A stretch of DNA of 64,000 nucleotides. It comes from Pogonophryne albipinna. Lineage: Eukaryota; Chordata; Actinopteri; Perciformes; Artedidraconidae. The notes under the pieces are model-generated. The model searched no databases, was not told where the DNA came from, and saw nothing but the letters and a program-made list of their open reading frames with translations. A program made the translations under genes and the position numbers. Shown piece by piece: positions 1 through 11,642 of the stretch. The stretch is taken from assembly GCA_028583405.1 (NCBI GenBank), contig CM053252.1, positions 39,929,567 to 39,993,566 on the forward strand, in the 5' to 3' direction. The number at the start of each line of letters is the position of its first letter. Position 1 is the first letter of the stretch.

Positions 1-1283
1 TGATCGTCTTCTCAATAGAACATCTTTGATAATGTCTTCTGGCCAATCAGAATCACGATAACGGCGTGGTGTTGTTGCAGGAAGTCCCGATACATCGATA
101 CAACATTACGTGTTGATAGAAATCAACACGTAATGAAATAAGACCCCACGGTTTGATGATTGATAGGTGTGTGGGCTGTCTTTCATTTTGACACACAGAA
201 CAATGGGGGCTATCCACCCTTATCCACAATGTAAAGTAATTCACAGCCTCTTCCCTCTTCTCTCTGTGAGGAGCAGCAGGTTCAGCTTTCAGAACAAAGT
301 AACAGAAAACTAAAATGGCATTCATTTTTTTAAATATGTCGTGTAGTAATAGATGTATTTATTTTTCTTCTCAAGAGAGTACCAGAATGTGTATTATGTT
401 AGTATTTCAAAAAATCTCCTGGGGGAAAATCCCCCCAGACAGCCCTGCAGGGGTTGGGTTTTCAGCATGTCAACTCTTTCACCTGTGGGTAAATTGCAGG
501 ATTGGCTCCAGGTCGCCCTTTTTATTTATTACAAGACAAATGTGCCTTTTTATTTCATACAGTTCAATTTGGATTGAGACAGGGAAATAATCTAAACCTC
601 ACGCGTGGCGTTTCACTGTCAAGGGGAGCGTGTATGTAATTACATTGCAAATACTGACTTGAGCCCCACCACTGTAGCCTATGGGTTAGCCCTACCATAG
701 ATTACCCAACACAAATACTCTGGTGCCGCCACTGTTTGCGGTCTACAATGACAGAGAAGAGCCTGTCAAGTTTGGCTGTACTCAGCATTGAATCAAAATG
801 CACCATAGCTAGGTAGGCGTTTTGCTGATCAAGATGGTAAACGCCACATTCAGCTGTTATAGGCATGCCAACTTGATGCTCAGCTCACGGATGAGTCGAT
901 GAGAATAATAAACTGTTAAGATGATGACCTTACGTGTGTATAATATTTTTCTTCTTTGTGGGGTTCTGCCTCCAAAAAACAGTTTCAAGTCCTGAGAAAG
1001 TCAAATAAGACGGTGTGTAAAACTACACTGCCCAGCCAAAAGAAAGTAACCACTTTGATTTAACTAGACCAGTAGGTAAGGACTTTCCACTGGATAATAA
1101 CTGCAGCGCAGCGATATATATGTTTTAGCTGAATACACGTTTTTTTAACCCTAACTGATGCAGTTAGTCACTTCTTTAATGTTTGTTCTTTAACAGTTCA
1201 GAAGGAGAGGAAGAACCTATTTTAATCACCTATGGGAAATTCATTTTTTCTCTCTGTTATTGTATCCACACACAGCCCAGGTG
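1..1283. other. Gene-free flank
   Basis: No coding sequence with splice or codon support. The only structure is a hairpin at 104-135. Confidence 0.6.
104..135. repeat. Perfect 14-bp hairpin
   Basis: CATTACGTGTTGAT and its exact complement around the loop AGAA. Confidence 0.85.
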
Positions 1284-1960
1284 CAGGGGCGGTTCTAGGG
1301 GGGGCAACAGGGACCAGGGACTCCCCCATGTCCGGCGCCGTGGGAGGGCATGGGGAGGTAAAGTTGTAAAGTCAAGGTTGTAACTGTTTGCAGTAAAGTC
1401 GTGGGGCGCTGAACTGTTCTTTTGATTCTTTTGATACATGATAGTAATTACTTGTCTTTCAAATTTGAAGGAGGATGAGCAAGCATCTTGAGGAACATTC
1501 ATCATTAACTCCTCCAAAATATATAGTTTATTTAATAATAACACTGAATATGTGAATCATAACAGTGATTGACAGCTGATAGGAATAATATGATTGTTAA
1601 TATTATCATATTCATACAGACAAACATCGATGAGACAGTTAATGAATGTACTTATTGCAGCAGTCTGTATATATTTGGTACCCCTGCTGGTCTAAGAGTG
1701 AGACAAACTCATTCAGTTATTGTTCAGTTAAAATTCATTACATTATGTCTGCCACCTTATATGTAAGGCTTTACTGATGTGCCACACTAATGTCACCTAA
1801 TGTTATTGAGTTAAAATATCAATATTGTGGCTTTCCAAGTTAACATTGATTGATATGACTGCGATTAAATCAGCATATACTTCTGCCAGGGGATGCCACC
1901 CCTGAAATTCTCCTGCCACCCTCTTGCCGCCCCATGAATATTTTTCTAGATCCACCCCTG
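1284..1960. mobile_element. Possible non-autonomous hAT-like element
   Basis: Ends CAGGGGCGGTTCTAG and CTAGATCCACCCCTG are inverted repeats with 13 of 15 matches. The flanking 8-mers do not match, and no transposase is seen. Assignment rests on the ends only. Confidence 0.5.
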
Positions 1961-3432
1961 CTCACTTCCAATCTGCTTCACAGAAAGTTGACTTACTTAA
2001 TAAAACTTAAAACGTAATAAAACACTTTATTAACACACTGTACTTCACTGAAGCTATACATAATTTAAAATGCCACATTTTATATAACAACGTGTTAGTA
2101 CATTTTTAATTCCCATATTTACCTTATCAGAGTTTAACTCGTGTTATTTTTGTCGTTCATACTGTTAATACAATAGTTATAGTTAATTCTATAGCACCTG
2201 AATTTCCCTACAGGGAGCAATAAAGGTTCATCTTATCTCATCTTATTTCAGACCTAATTTCACGCTTCAACATTTAGATCTTGATTATAAAATAACAAAG
2301 ATCTCAAAATGTGAACAGTGTTAGTCAAGACAAAACCTGGCTGTAATGATGGACCCACGGATGGTACGATTTTTTGAATTTCTTGCAAGATTGAAATACA
2401 GTATATTCTGTGGTGCAACATGGGGATGGCCCTTGGAAGGATGATGATATCATACTGTCTGCAGCCTGGTTGGTCCTGACCCACATCCAGCCCACAGGTT
2501 CCTGCTGAGCGCGGGGTCGGATTTCCATTTCCGAGCAGTGAAAGTCATGAGCACAACTGAGACACTGAGTGACCTCACAGCCAGGAATTCTCGGAATCTG
2601 TGAGTAAATTAGCTTTCAAGTGTTTCCATTTAGTTTGCTGTGAATGAAGAAAACTGCAGAGCCTCAGGGGGGGCGGCTGAGGGGGGAGAGAGGAAGGAGG
2701 AAAATAAAGTGCAGAAAGAGGGACGATAGGGAAAAAAGAAAGGTCAATAAAAGGAGCAGTGTACAAGTTGTTTTAAAAAGCCGTATCCTTTTATTTACAG
2801 TTTTTATTTGGGCATAGATATACACAAAGAACATCCAGAGAAAGAAAAGTGCAGAAAGAGGAAAAAGGTCACTGACCAGAGAGATGAGCTCAGAGAGGAA
2901 GTCGTTTCCAGCTGTTACCCTGCATCAGAGCAGCACTGTAACCTGACTCATTCGCAAACATGGAGCGTCCATCTGTTGACTTTTGAAGATGAATCCTTTC
3001 CTTATTTATGAAATGATCATTTTCTAATGAGTGAAGAGCTGTATTTTAAAGTGAGACGTCAACTATTTCACTAAGTGAAATTGACAATTTGAGAAAGAAT
3101 AATGTTTATATCAGCTTTAATAAATATTTTGTAGTCTCGACACTGTCATTTGTCATGCTATAAGAACTGTGGATACATCTTCTGATGTATGAAGTTAGAA
3201 ACAACAGAAGAACAATTATTTTTTGAGAAAACATCTTTAGCCATTTAAAATATTAACAGTAAATTCTTCAAGTTCAAGATCAAATAAAGCATTTGCTAAA
3301 TAGTGTCCATTAGTAACCTTTCAAGAAAACAATACTTTTTCTGACTGTCCTTAGGTGACATGTTTCAAATTAGACAACCATCTCAGCTTCACAGCTTTTA
3401 ATGTTGACCCCAGGGGAATATTAAGTGGCTTA

Positions 3433-3433
<1 letters not shown>
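1961..3433. other. Gene-free stretch
   Basis: No gene recognised. Near 2205-2255 the sequence GAATTTCCCTACAGGGAGCA followed by ATAAAG and TCATCTTATC-type repeats looks like the 3' tail of a fish LINE/SINE. Confidence 0.5.

Positions 3434-3487
<54 letters not shown>
3434..3487 (+). repeat. (CTG)18 triplet repeat
   Basis: Eighteen uninterrupted CTG triplets. It reads as poly-Ala on both strands in some frames, but there is no sign of a surrounding gene. Confidence 0.95.
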
Positions 3488-3488
<1 letters not shown>

Positions 3489-4219
3489 GACTGTAAATGC
3501 AGAGGACCTCTTAGATTTTCCAGCGGTGTTTCCCGGATTGAACCGTTGGTGGAAAACAAAACAGTGAATGATGTAAGAGGGCCGAGGGCAAAATAACACA
3601 GGACACTGTAAATGTGTCAGGCCAGCCTTAAAATACTTGCTTTTAACATAAACACTGCAAAGAGAATAACACAAACAGCACCGAATCACTTCCCCTGCTG
3701 CCTTTATGGAAGGCCATCAAATGAAAGAATGCAACGGTTTAGCCATACACCAACAGAGTCAGAGATGCACAATATCAATATGTTGACCCATTCCCACCTC
3801 CCCCCTCCTCGTCCTCCTCGTCCAGGGCTGATCCTCCCACCTCTCTAGCCTCCTTCCGTTCCCACAATCTCCCACTCCTCTCTTCTGGCCTCCCTGTCTC
3901 TCTCTCTCTCTCTTTCCTCTTCCTTGCCTCCCCCCTCCTCTCTGTCAAGGCTCAGGGGTCCTCCAGAGGGACAGGGCCCCGGCCCTGCTTGGAACAAACA
4001 CACAGAAATAGACAAAGGCAGAGAAAGAGAGGAAGGGACGTGGCCGGATGATCACCTCTCTACTTAACACCGAGCCTGAATCAAGCAGGGACACAGAATA
4101 TATCTGCAGAACAGAAGATGGTTTGGAACGTAGCAACTAGTAGGATTTTGTCTTTACATAACAGTTTTATGGTTAAAGTAATGGTACAACACGTTGGGGG
4201 ACAGTAAATCATAAGATTC

Positions 4220-4735
4220 ATAACCCTCTCATATCTGTCTGGTAGGCTAAATGTTAGCAAACACCAGAATCTAATTTAGCCTAGCTTAAAGACTGATAAG
4301 AGGGGAAAACAGCTAGCCTGACGCTATTTGACGGAACAAAATCCATTCGTAGTACCTTTAAAAATAATAAATTAACATATATTTTAAATAGTTTATTTTA
4401 AAAGTAAGAAAATATACATTTACAGGGGATTTACTGCCCCGCAACCAGCGAACACTGCACAAAGTTACTGGTCCAGACCAAAACATTGTCTGAGAGAATT
4501 GTTTCTAAGCTTCATTTATTTTGTACAAATTATTTTCCCATGTTTCCAGTCTTTATGCTAAGCTAAATTAGCCAACGACAGCTGGCGGTAGCTGCATATA
4601 TCAGTAGTTATCACCAGTTGTACCACTTGTATGGTAACTGCATATCTAGTGGTATCAGTCTTCTCATATAATTCAAGAAAGTGAACATGTGTATTTCCCA
4701 TAATGTTGAACTTTTCCTTTAAGATTTGGTTCAAG
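4220..4735. repeat. Probable dispersed repeat of spiny-rayed fishes
   Basis: Contains TTAGCCTAGCTTAAAGACTG early and CCAGTCTTTATGCTAAGCTAAATTAGC with GCTGGCGGTAGCTGCATAT later, wording I recognise from many fish genomic sequences. Recognition is from memory; ends are approximate. Confidence 0.45.
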
Positions 4736-4909
4736 GGTTAAGGTCACTTAGTTAATGTGGTGGTGGGGGGGGAGGCTGTACAAACACATGTGTTTATGTG
4801 CGAGTGATTGACAGACAGATTAGACCTGGGAACCTTAACGGCCAAACTGCAGGACAAACAAACATCCAACTCATGCCTCGTTGATGCTGGAAAACGTCCA
4901 AAAGGGATA

Positions 4910-4911
<2 letters not shown>

Positions 4912-4990
<79 letters not shown>
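4912..4990 (+). repeat. (GT)n microsatellite
   Basis: About 39 GT units, directly abutting the left end of the element at 4993. A degenerate GT-rich stretch follows its right end at 8934, so the element appears to have inserted in the array. Confidence 0.95.
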
Positions 4991-4991
<1 letters not shown>

Positions 4992-5496
4992 AACCCAGTC
5001 TCACGGCATTTCGTGTTATAGTCACAACATTTAATCTATTGATTCGTGTTCACCAACACGATTTTCCCCTTTTTTTCGTGTCACACAGAACGATTTTAAA
5101 AGCAATGTATTTCTATTAGTAGTATGTCTCGTGCCTGCAACACGTATTTATGTCCGGTCGGGTCTTAGAAGACCGGAAGCTGTGTGCTATGATCTTTATA
5201 TATCCTCCTGGGACCCGAGGGAAAAAAGTGTCTTCCAAGTTCCTTTTTTTTGTGATTTCCTACCTATTTAGGGTTAAAAAAAACATCTTGCAATTTAGCC
5301 TTTTTTTATTTTATTTTATTTTAAAATGTTACAGTATGTCCACTGTAGAAGACGTCGGGACCATATTAGTTTGAAAAGACAGCCAAAATTAACAGATGGA
5401 CTATGTAACGTATTATGGTTATAGAGTGATATTAATACAATAATACATTCACCTTTATTTAAAACATAAATAAGTAATTGATCTGAACATTGCTGT

Positions 5497-5589
5497 TTAT
5501 TTGGTCACTAAAAAACTAGTTTGGTTTTTGGTGAATCTTTCCAGATCTTCAAAGACTTTGTAGTCGATGTAGTGGGAAAAGTACCTCAT
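5497..5589 (-). pseudogene. piggyBac-like transposase fragment
   Basis: The minus strand reads MRYFSHYIDYKVFEDLERFT followed by KNQTSFLVTK and a stop. The (Y)YF..(F/Y)(I/F)DD...DL...T(N) pattern resembles the start of the piggyBac transposase domain (DDE_Tnp_1_7). The rest of the domain is absent. Confidence 0.4.
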
Positions 5590-5712
5590 TGACTCCAGTC
5601 GGCACGGGCTGTAGGGTCATCTTGACTAGTTTTATGGATGTGGTCTCCATTTGACCATGCTCAGAAACAAAGCTTGCATTCCTGAGGCAATTCTCATTTT
5701 TCATGGCTCCAC

Positions 5713-5910
5713 TTAAAATAAAAACAACAATAAGACATACGTGCTACTCTTGGCCCACAGGGGGCCATGTCTTTCCAGCTCGTCCCTATCTGTCTCTATG
5801 TATCTATCTGTGCGCTCATGGAGCCTCCTGCATCTTTCCCCCCCTTCTTCTTGACCCTCTTCTATCCAAGGTGTGAAATCCTCATCTCTCTCACCATCTG
5901 AGAGCTCCAC
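5713..5910 (-). pseudogene. Acidic exon-like fragment upstream of the piggyBac-like piece
   Basis: Starts MELSDGERDEDFTPWIEEGQ and is Glu/Asp-rich, as the N-termini of piggyBac-type transposases often are. It lies upstream of, and on the same strand as, the fragment at 5497-5589. The link is inference. Confidence 0.3.
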
Positions 5911-6133
5911 ATCTGAATCTCCCTGAACTATCTGGTACAGAAAATGTCTGCTTCAGTTCCGTCTCCTGCAACTATATTGAGTCATAAAGTCCATGAAGAC
6001 GGTCCTGACGTCCACTAGCATGGACATTTATAAAAGGGCTGTTATTTGAAAACTTGAAATATTTGCTTTCAGAACTAATTATATATAATTATTAATTATT
6101 AATTAATATATATTAATAAATATATTAAAAATA

Positions 6134-6179
6134 TTATTAACATGTGAGGAACTATATATAGTTCCTCACATGTTAATAA
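6134..6179. repeat. 46-bp perfect palindrome
   Basis: 23-nt arms with no loop, centred on TATATA (6154-6159), with arm sequence TTATTAACATGTGAGGAAC outward. It lies in very A/T-rich DNA inside element D. Confidence 0.9.
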
Positions 6180-6750
6180 ACAAGAACATATATGATTTTG
6201 CAATGTCAACTATGTTGAAGCACTTATTTTAACTGATATTATACATATGAATTATACTCTTATGTATGTAGATAGAATAAGAAATGTGCAGAATTTACGA
6301 ATATGACAGCTTAATGGTGCAGGTATACACACATATTGATAGATGTCTTGTAATGCACTGTTGAGGAACCTACGACCCAAGTTTTTCATTCATTGCATAA
6401 CTACATCGTAGTTGTATGATATTTATTTATTTAATCGTTTATTTGGCACGGACAATGCCCATCTACTTCCGGTCCATGGGACCTTATTTCGGAAAAATTA
6501 TGTATTGAAGTCAATGGAGAGAGAAAACTTATCTTTCAATCCCGTTTGAATTGTGCCATGAATTACACATATGATGTTCTTAAAAAATCATTTCCATGTA
6601 AAAAAGTCACAGTTTGTCGTAAAACTGTTGAAATATAAGACTATGAAAAATACGCAACTAGAAAGACTACAAATCCCAGAGTCCCGTAAGCGATGTCATA
6701 ACTGATGTCACAATTGTTTTCCTCCACTAAAATAGAGATAGCTAAGATAA

Positions 6751-6876
6751 GATAACTTTAACAAGGTGCCTGTGTGCTTAGTACCAGGTTGTTATCATAC
6801 CAGCAATGGGTCTTGTTCGTTCTTTCGCTTCCCGTCTGATGAAAGGACCAGGAGTGGCTGGATCAAGTTAGCTACC
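6751..6876 (+). pseudogene. THAP-domain fragment of a DNA transposon
   Basis: One frame reads ...VPVCLVPGCYHTSNGSCSFF then RFPSDERTRSGWIK and soon stops. C-x4-C followed by F(F/H)RFP and W is the signature of the first half of a THAP zinc finger; the second C-x2-H half is missing. THAP domains are found in P-element and Kolobok transposases and in host THAP proteins. Confidence 0.6.
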
Positions 6877-7237
6877 TAGCTAGTAGCAAGCACGTTAGTT
6901 AGCATTACAGCCGGCTTAGCCTTGTCATTTTTATTAGCCTTAACATGAAGTAACATTAAGTAACCCAAAATGTTAAACAGTAAGAGTAGTAGTCATATTT
7001 CGTGAACCCTTTGAAGAGTACTACACCGGTGTGATCATTCTATAATACACCATTTAAGCCCGGGGGAGAAATGCTAACGCTAACGCTACATTAGCATCGG
7101 CGATCTTTTCTACTTCATGCTATCTGCACAAATGGTTGACATTAAACATTAAAAAGATCAGGCAGTTCAGAGAGAATCAAAGGAAGGCAGGCAGCTTTGC
7201 ATGACATTCTCCTGGACGTGTTTCATTGTGGTGATAG

Positions 7238-8138
7238 CAGGGTTGCCAACTTTGGGTACCTGGCTGGAGTGAGATTTTGATATCATGGGTTTAATTACAC
7301 ATATGCGTACTAAATGACTGCTATCGTGTCAGTAGCGGGACCTTAGCATATATATATATATATAGGATATATACAATATATACAAATACACAATATTAGA
7401 TACAGACTATAAAGGGCACAACATTTCATTCAGTAATGAAAGTCAAACACATGTTTGTTTCTACTGTTTTATTGTGTGCATAGGCCTGTCGCGATAAGCA
7501 ATTAATTCAATTATCGTACGATAAATAAAAATGAACTCGATAACTTTTCTGACCTCGATAAATTGCCATTTACATGAGGATGTGACTAGCAGTTTGAAAG
7601 GATGTACTTGAATATATATTATCATTATGTCAGTGGTCTAAAATGGTCATACAACGGTGCCGACAATATTATCGTTTATCGCAATCATTTCCGGGAAAAT
7701 GTATCCAACAAAATTAATTATCGTGAGAGGCCTATACATGAAACACACACACAAACAAATCTACAGACTTACTCCAAACCGCCAAATATATTAATTAACA
7801 CACTCTCACTCTCATATACTCTTTGACTCTATTTTGGCCTAGTAGAACAATAAGTAGCAGACTTTTACTTTTTCTCATTTCTCCTGGATCTTAGATCTGC
7901 GCATGCGCAATACGTGTCGGCTCCCACTGCTCTGCTGTCTGTTAACGTTGTTAAGAGTGGTGGGGGCGGGGAGGGAGCGGATCGACAGCTTGACAACTCA
8001 ACATTGTAAATAACCAACCAAAAACGATCGCCGGTTCATCTTGTTTTTGGCGTGAGAATAGTTTGGGCAGAGTGAGAGCGTGAGACTGAGAGTGAAAGCG
8101 TGTGTCACACGCCAGATGCGTGAGAGTTGGCAACCCTG
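7238..8138. mobile_element. hAT-like element F, nested in E
   Basis: Inverted ends CAGGGTTGCCAACT / AGTTGGCAACCCTG. The flanking 8-mers ggtgatag and tggggtag agree at 5 of 8 positions, a decayed duplication at best. No transposase remains; contains element G. Confidence 0.6.
7483..7732. mobile_element. MITE G, nested in F
   Basis: A 250-bp element with ends GGCCTGTCGCGATAA / TTATCGTGAGAGGCC, flanked by TA on each side. The size and TA flanks fit a mariner-type MITE, but a hAT-type MITE cannot be ruled out. Confidence 0.55.
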
Positions 8139-8933
8139 TGGGGTAGTCAATCCCTTGTTTAGCAAGACAGTAATGACGGCCATCTTGGTGACGTGTGTTG
8201 TTGTGCTAGACCAGAGATGTAGTTCATTGACCGTTTTACACAAAAAAGGTGTTACTTCACAGTTTTACGACACATTGTTTATTTTTTTTTACTGGCAAAA
8301 TTATCTTTTAAATTGACAAACATTATGTGTAATTCGTGGCACAATTCAAACAGGATCGAAAGATAATATTTCTCTCTCCATTGACTTCAATACATACTTT
8401 TTCCGAAATAAGGTCCCATGGAGGTCCACCGGAAGGGGAGGGACTTCGCCACTCTAGAGGCCTACGTCTGTTTCCGGTTATTTTATATTGAAATTCAGTT
8501 CCTGACAGACGCCAAAAAAGCCAGAGATTATAGAATCAAACAAATACATAAAAACAAGGATAATTGTGTGTTATTGTTGAGTAAATAACAGTGTGTTATT
8601 TAGAAAAGAATAACAAATTAGAAGGAAAGCTCTGAGTCCCATTTATTTTCCTTTGCGGACGGCAAAAAAAGTCCGACATTATACGATTTAAATTAAAAAC
8701 AATAATCGTGGCTTGATATTGAGTAAGAACATGTTTTTATGAACCCCACAGCTTCCGGTCTTCCAGACCCGACCGGACAAAAAAGACGTGGTGCAGGCGC
8801 GAAACATAGCCTACTACATTGCTTTTAAAATCGTTCTGTGTGACACGAAAAAAAAAGGGGAAAATCGTGATGGTGAACACGAATCAATAGATTAAATGTT
8901 GTGACTATAACACGAAATGCCGTGAGACTGGGT

Positions 8934-9083
8934 ATGTGTGTGTATGTGTATGTGTTTGTGTGTGTATGTGTACACGTCGGCCCCTGCTCTGTGTACTAAA
9001 AGTGGGTGTAGGTCTGTGTTGATTATAGGGAGGATAGAAAGTGTGCATGCCTATTCTTAAATAACACCTGAGGAAGGTAAGTA
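8934..9083. other. GT-rich spacer
   Basis: Degenerate TGTG/TATG sequence (8934-8975) continuing the microsatellite left of element D, then unremarkable sequence up to the Tc1 insertion. Confidence 0.6.
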
Positions 9084-10002
9084 CAGTTGCAAGAAAAAGT
9101 ATATGAACCCTTTGGAATTACCTGGATTTCTGCATAAGTTGGTCATAAAATGTGTTCTGATCTTCATCTAAGTCACAACAATAGACAAACTCAGTCTGCT
9201 TAAACTAATACCACACAAACAATTATATGTTTTCATGTTTTTATTGAACACACCATGTAAACATTCACAGTGCAGGGTGTGAACCCCGGGCCTAGGCTAA
9301 AGACTTCTCCAAGAGCTAATTGGAGTCAGGAGTCAGCCAACCTGGAGTCCAATCAATGAGACGAGATTGGAGGTGTTGGTTAAAGCTGCCCTGCCCTATC
9401 AAAAATACACACCAGTTTTGAATTTGCTATTCTTAAGAAGCATTGCCAGATGTGAACCATGCCTCGCACAAAAGAGCTCTCAGAAGACCTACGATTAAGA
9501 ATTGTTGACTTGCATAAAGCTGGAAAGGGTTCCAAAAGTATCTCTAAAAGCCTTGATGTTCATCAGTCCACGGTAAGACAAATTGTCTATAAATGGAGAA
9601 AGTTCAGCACTGTTGCTACTCTCCCTAGGAGTGGCCGTCCTGTAAAGATGACTGCAAGAGCACAGCGCAGAATGCTCAATGAGGTGAAGAAGAATCCTAG
9701 AGTGTCAGCTAGAGACTTAAAGAAATCTCTGGCACATGCTAACATCTCTGTTGACGAATCTATGATACGTAAAACACTGAACAAGAATGGAGTTCATGGG
9801 AGGACACCACGGAGGAAGCAACTGCTGTCCAGAAAAAACATTGCTGCACATTTGAAGTTTGCAAAAGAGCACCTGGATGTTCCACAGCACTACTGGCAAA
9901 ATATTCTGTGGCCAGATGAAACCAAAGTTGAGTTGTTTGGAAGGAACACACAACGCTATGTGTGGAGAATCCAAAGGGTTCACATACTTTTTCTTGCAAC
10001 TG
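9084..10002 (+). mobile_element. Tc1-type transposon, internally deleted
   Basis: 32-bp terminal inverted repeats (9084-9115 and 9971-10002, one mismatch), starting CAGTTGCAAGAAAAAGTAT, are flanked by TA at 9082-9083 and 10003-10004. It encodes the first half of a Tc1 transposase. At 919 bp it is well short of the usual 1.2-1.6 kb. It cannot move on its own. Confidence 0.95.
9459..9970 (+). pseudogene. Tc1 transposase, C-terminally truncated
   Basis: About 170 residues match Tc1/mariner transposases: [20 protein letters not shown] start, paired-like helix-turn-helix DNA-binding region (about residues 1-110) with a GRP motif (SGRPVK, about 59-64), then the WPDETKVELFG motif with the first catalytic Asp at about residue 153. 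The second Asp and the third acidic residue of the DDE/D triad are deleted. The frame runs straight into the right inverted repeat (stop near 10005). There are no internal stops or frameshifts before the deletion. Fish Tc1 transposases are usually about 340 residues. Confidence 0.9.
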
Positions 10003-10004
10003 TA

Positions 10005-10265
10005 TAATAAATAGTTTGTTTTCATTTTTTTTGGACATGGCAGCTTTAAATTCGTCCCATGGATTGGTTCAGTCCGCTTCACAACAGGAAGTCAAGATGT
10101 TGATGTTGGGAGTCTCTGGGAACGGAGGACGACCACAGGCCTGGCACACCACAAGTTGCATCAACGTCACCGAAAATTGTTCCCCTGAGTTTTTCTAAAC
10201 TGAGTCCTCCAGTGGGTAAACTTAATCTCAGTTTGAGAAACACTAGTAAAAGTAGCAGCCTAATA
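10005..10265. other. Gene-free spacer between Tc1 and element H
   Basis: No gene or repeat recognised. Confidence 0.5.
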
Positions 10266-11642
10266 CTACAGTGCATGGGCGTAGGAAGCATGCTGAATGT
10301 GGGGGGGACATTTTAAAATATATATATATTTCCTGTATTCTGGTGTATTTTATCAGGTGGTTTGATACTTTTATGTGGCTATACTAGCATGAGGAAAATG
10401 ATGGGTACATTTTGTAATTCCATCCAGTAGTAAAGAAAGGAAACATATTTGATTATTAATTCAGAGCCGTCTTTGAATTAATAAAAAGCAGTTTAAATGC
10501 CCATTTTTTGTACATTTATATACAACAATAAATATTTGTGAGTGCATTGAGAGATATTGTTGTGGAGAGCCATTTATATATAAATCACAAAATACATTTG
10601 TGAATCCTTCTGTGAGCATTTATTAATATTGAGACTGATCTGACTCCATACAGATGTTAAGTTCACGAATGGTATCATTGACTTAAATGTTCAAATAAAT
10701 GTTGCTCTTCTGTCTATATTGGTCACATGATGCCCCTTGACTGAAATGCTTCCTGTTCAATATCCCCACTGATTTCCTTAACACTCTGGGATGAGAGTCC
10801 ACATCACAATTGACTCTAAACTGTCATTTCCCTTTCATCACTCACCTCAGCAACGGACCTCTCTCCACTGTCCCTGTGTTCTGCCTCTGACTCACTCTCA
10901 AGCGCCTAGATGTCAAGAGAGGTGGTGAAGTGATCATTATGTATTGAGCAGTATACTCTTTCACATTGAATCATAACAAGTCATACTGAATGTAAATACA
11001 ACTGACTCTAAAGTAAGTCCCAGTCTGTGACATTGGACATTTTGAAGACTCAAAGTCCCAAGCAGTAGGTAGAATATTAGCTAGTCTATGTAATGTGCAC
11101 AGAAAATAAACTGAATACTGGGATGGAAATTGCCTATAAGCACTCAGTAAAACATAAACACACACAACAAGCTTCTGAATGATAAGAAGTATAATTAAAA
11201 CATAATGCACATTACCAATTTGAGAGAGAGTACCGAAGTTAAAGAACTCAGAAAATAATCTCTCATCGAACTGTGGCTCCAATAAAACATACTGACTGTG
11301 TCTCTACATGGACATCATGGTGTTTACATGAGCACAGAGAGATCGGGTTATTCATGTTCCCTGTTTACATGATACGTCAGCTTTAATTTTCGCTGTATTA
11401 ACCATTTCCTGAACATTTGGGCCCATTCCCAAACCGCCCCCTACACCCTACCCCTACACCCTACCCCTACACCCTACCCCTCCGTTTGCGCGTTCACGCG
11501 GAGGGTCCGCCATATTGAGGGCTGTTCCAAAGCAACGAGTGTGGAGCGTTGTGGAGGGGGAGTGGGCTATCAAGCCCTCAAACAGCGAGTCTGCAGCAGT
11601 GCTGACTTGAGACCGGTCTCTACCTTCTTATTATACATCCAT

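Larger units (their letters stand above)
6466..8435. mobile_element. DNA element E, nested in D, with THAP remnant
   Basis: About 170-bp inverted repeats lie at 6466-6640 and about 8245-8435 (CTTCCGG...CCATGGGACCTTATTTCGGAAAAA type ends). It carries a THAP zinc-finger coding fragment, which suggests a P-element-like or Kolobok transposon. Boundaries are approximate and no target duplication was found. Confidence 0.7.
4993..8933. mobile_element. DNA element D with about 190-bp inverted ends (outermost of a four-level nest)
   Basis: Positions 4993-5180 and 8747-8933 are inverted copies of each other (from ACCCAGTCTCACGG to CCGGAAGCTGTG) with small differences. Between them lie a piggyBac-like coding remnant (5497-5910) and a nested element (6466-8435). 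Target duplication cannot be judged because the flanks are GT repeats. The superfamily is unassigned; if the coding remnant belongs to it, piggyBac is possible, but the expected TTAA flanks are absent. Confidence 0.75.

Noticed and set aside
10005..10265. Possible continuation of the Tc1 element past its right end
   Set aside because: The TA duplication and inverted repeat fix the end at 10002; the following sequence shows no transposase frame.
11440..11485. Interstitial telomere-like CCCTA-rich repeat
   Set aside because: The unit is 15 bp (CTACACCCTACCC type), not (CCCTAA)n, and belongs to the inverted end of element C.
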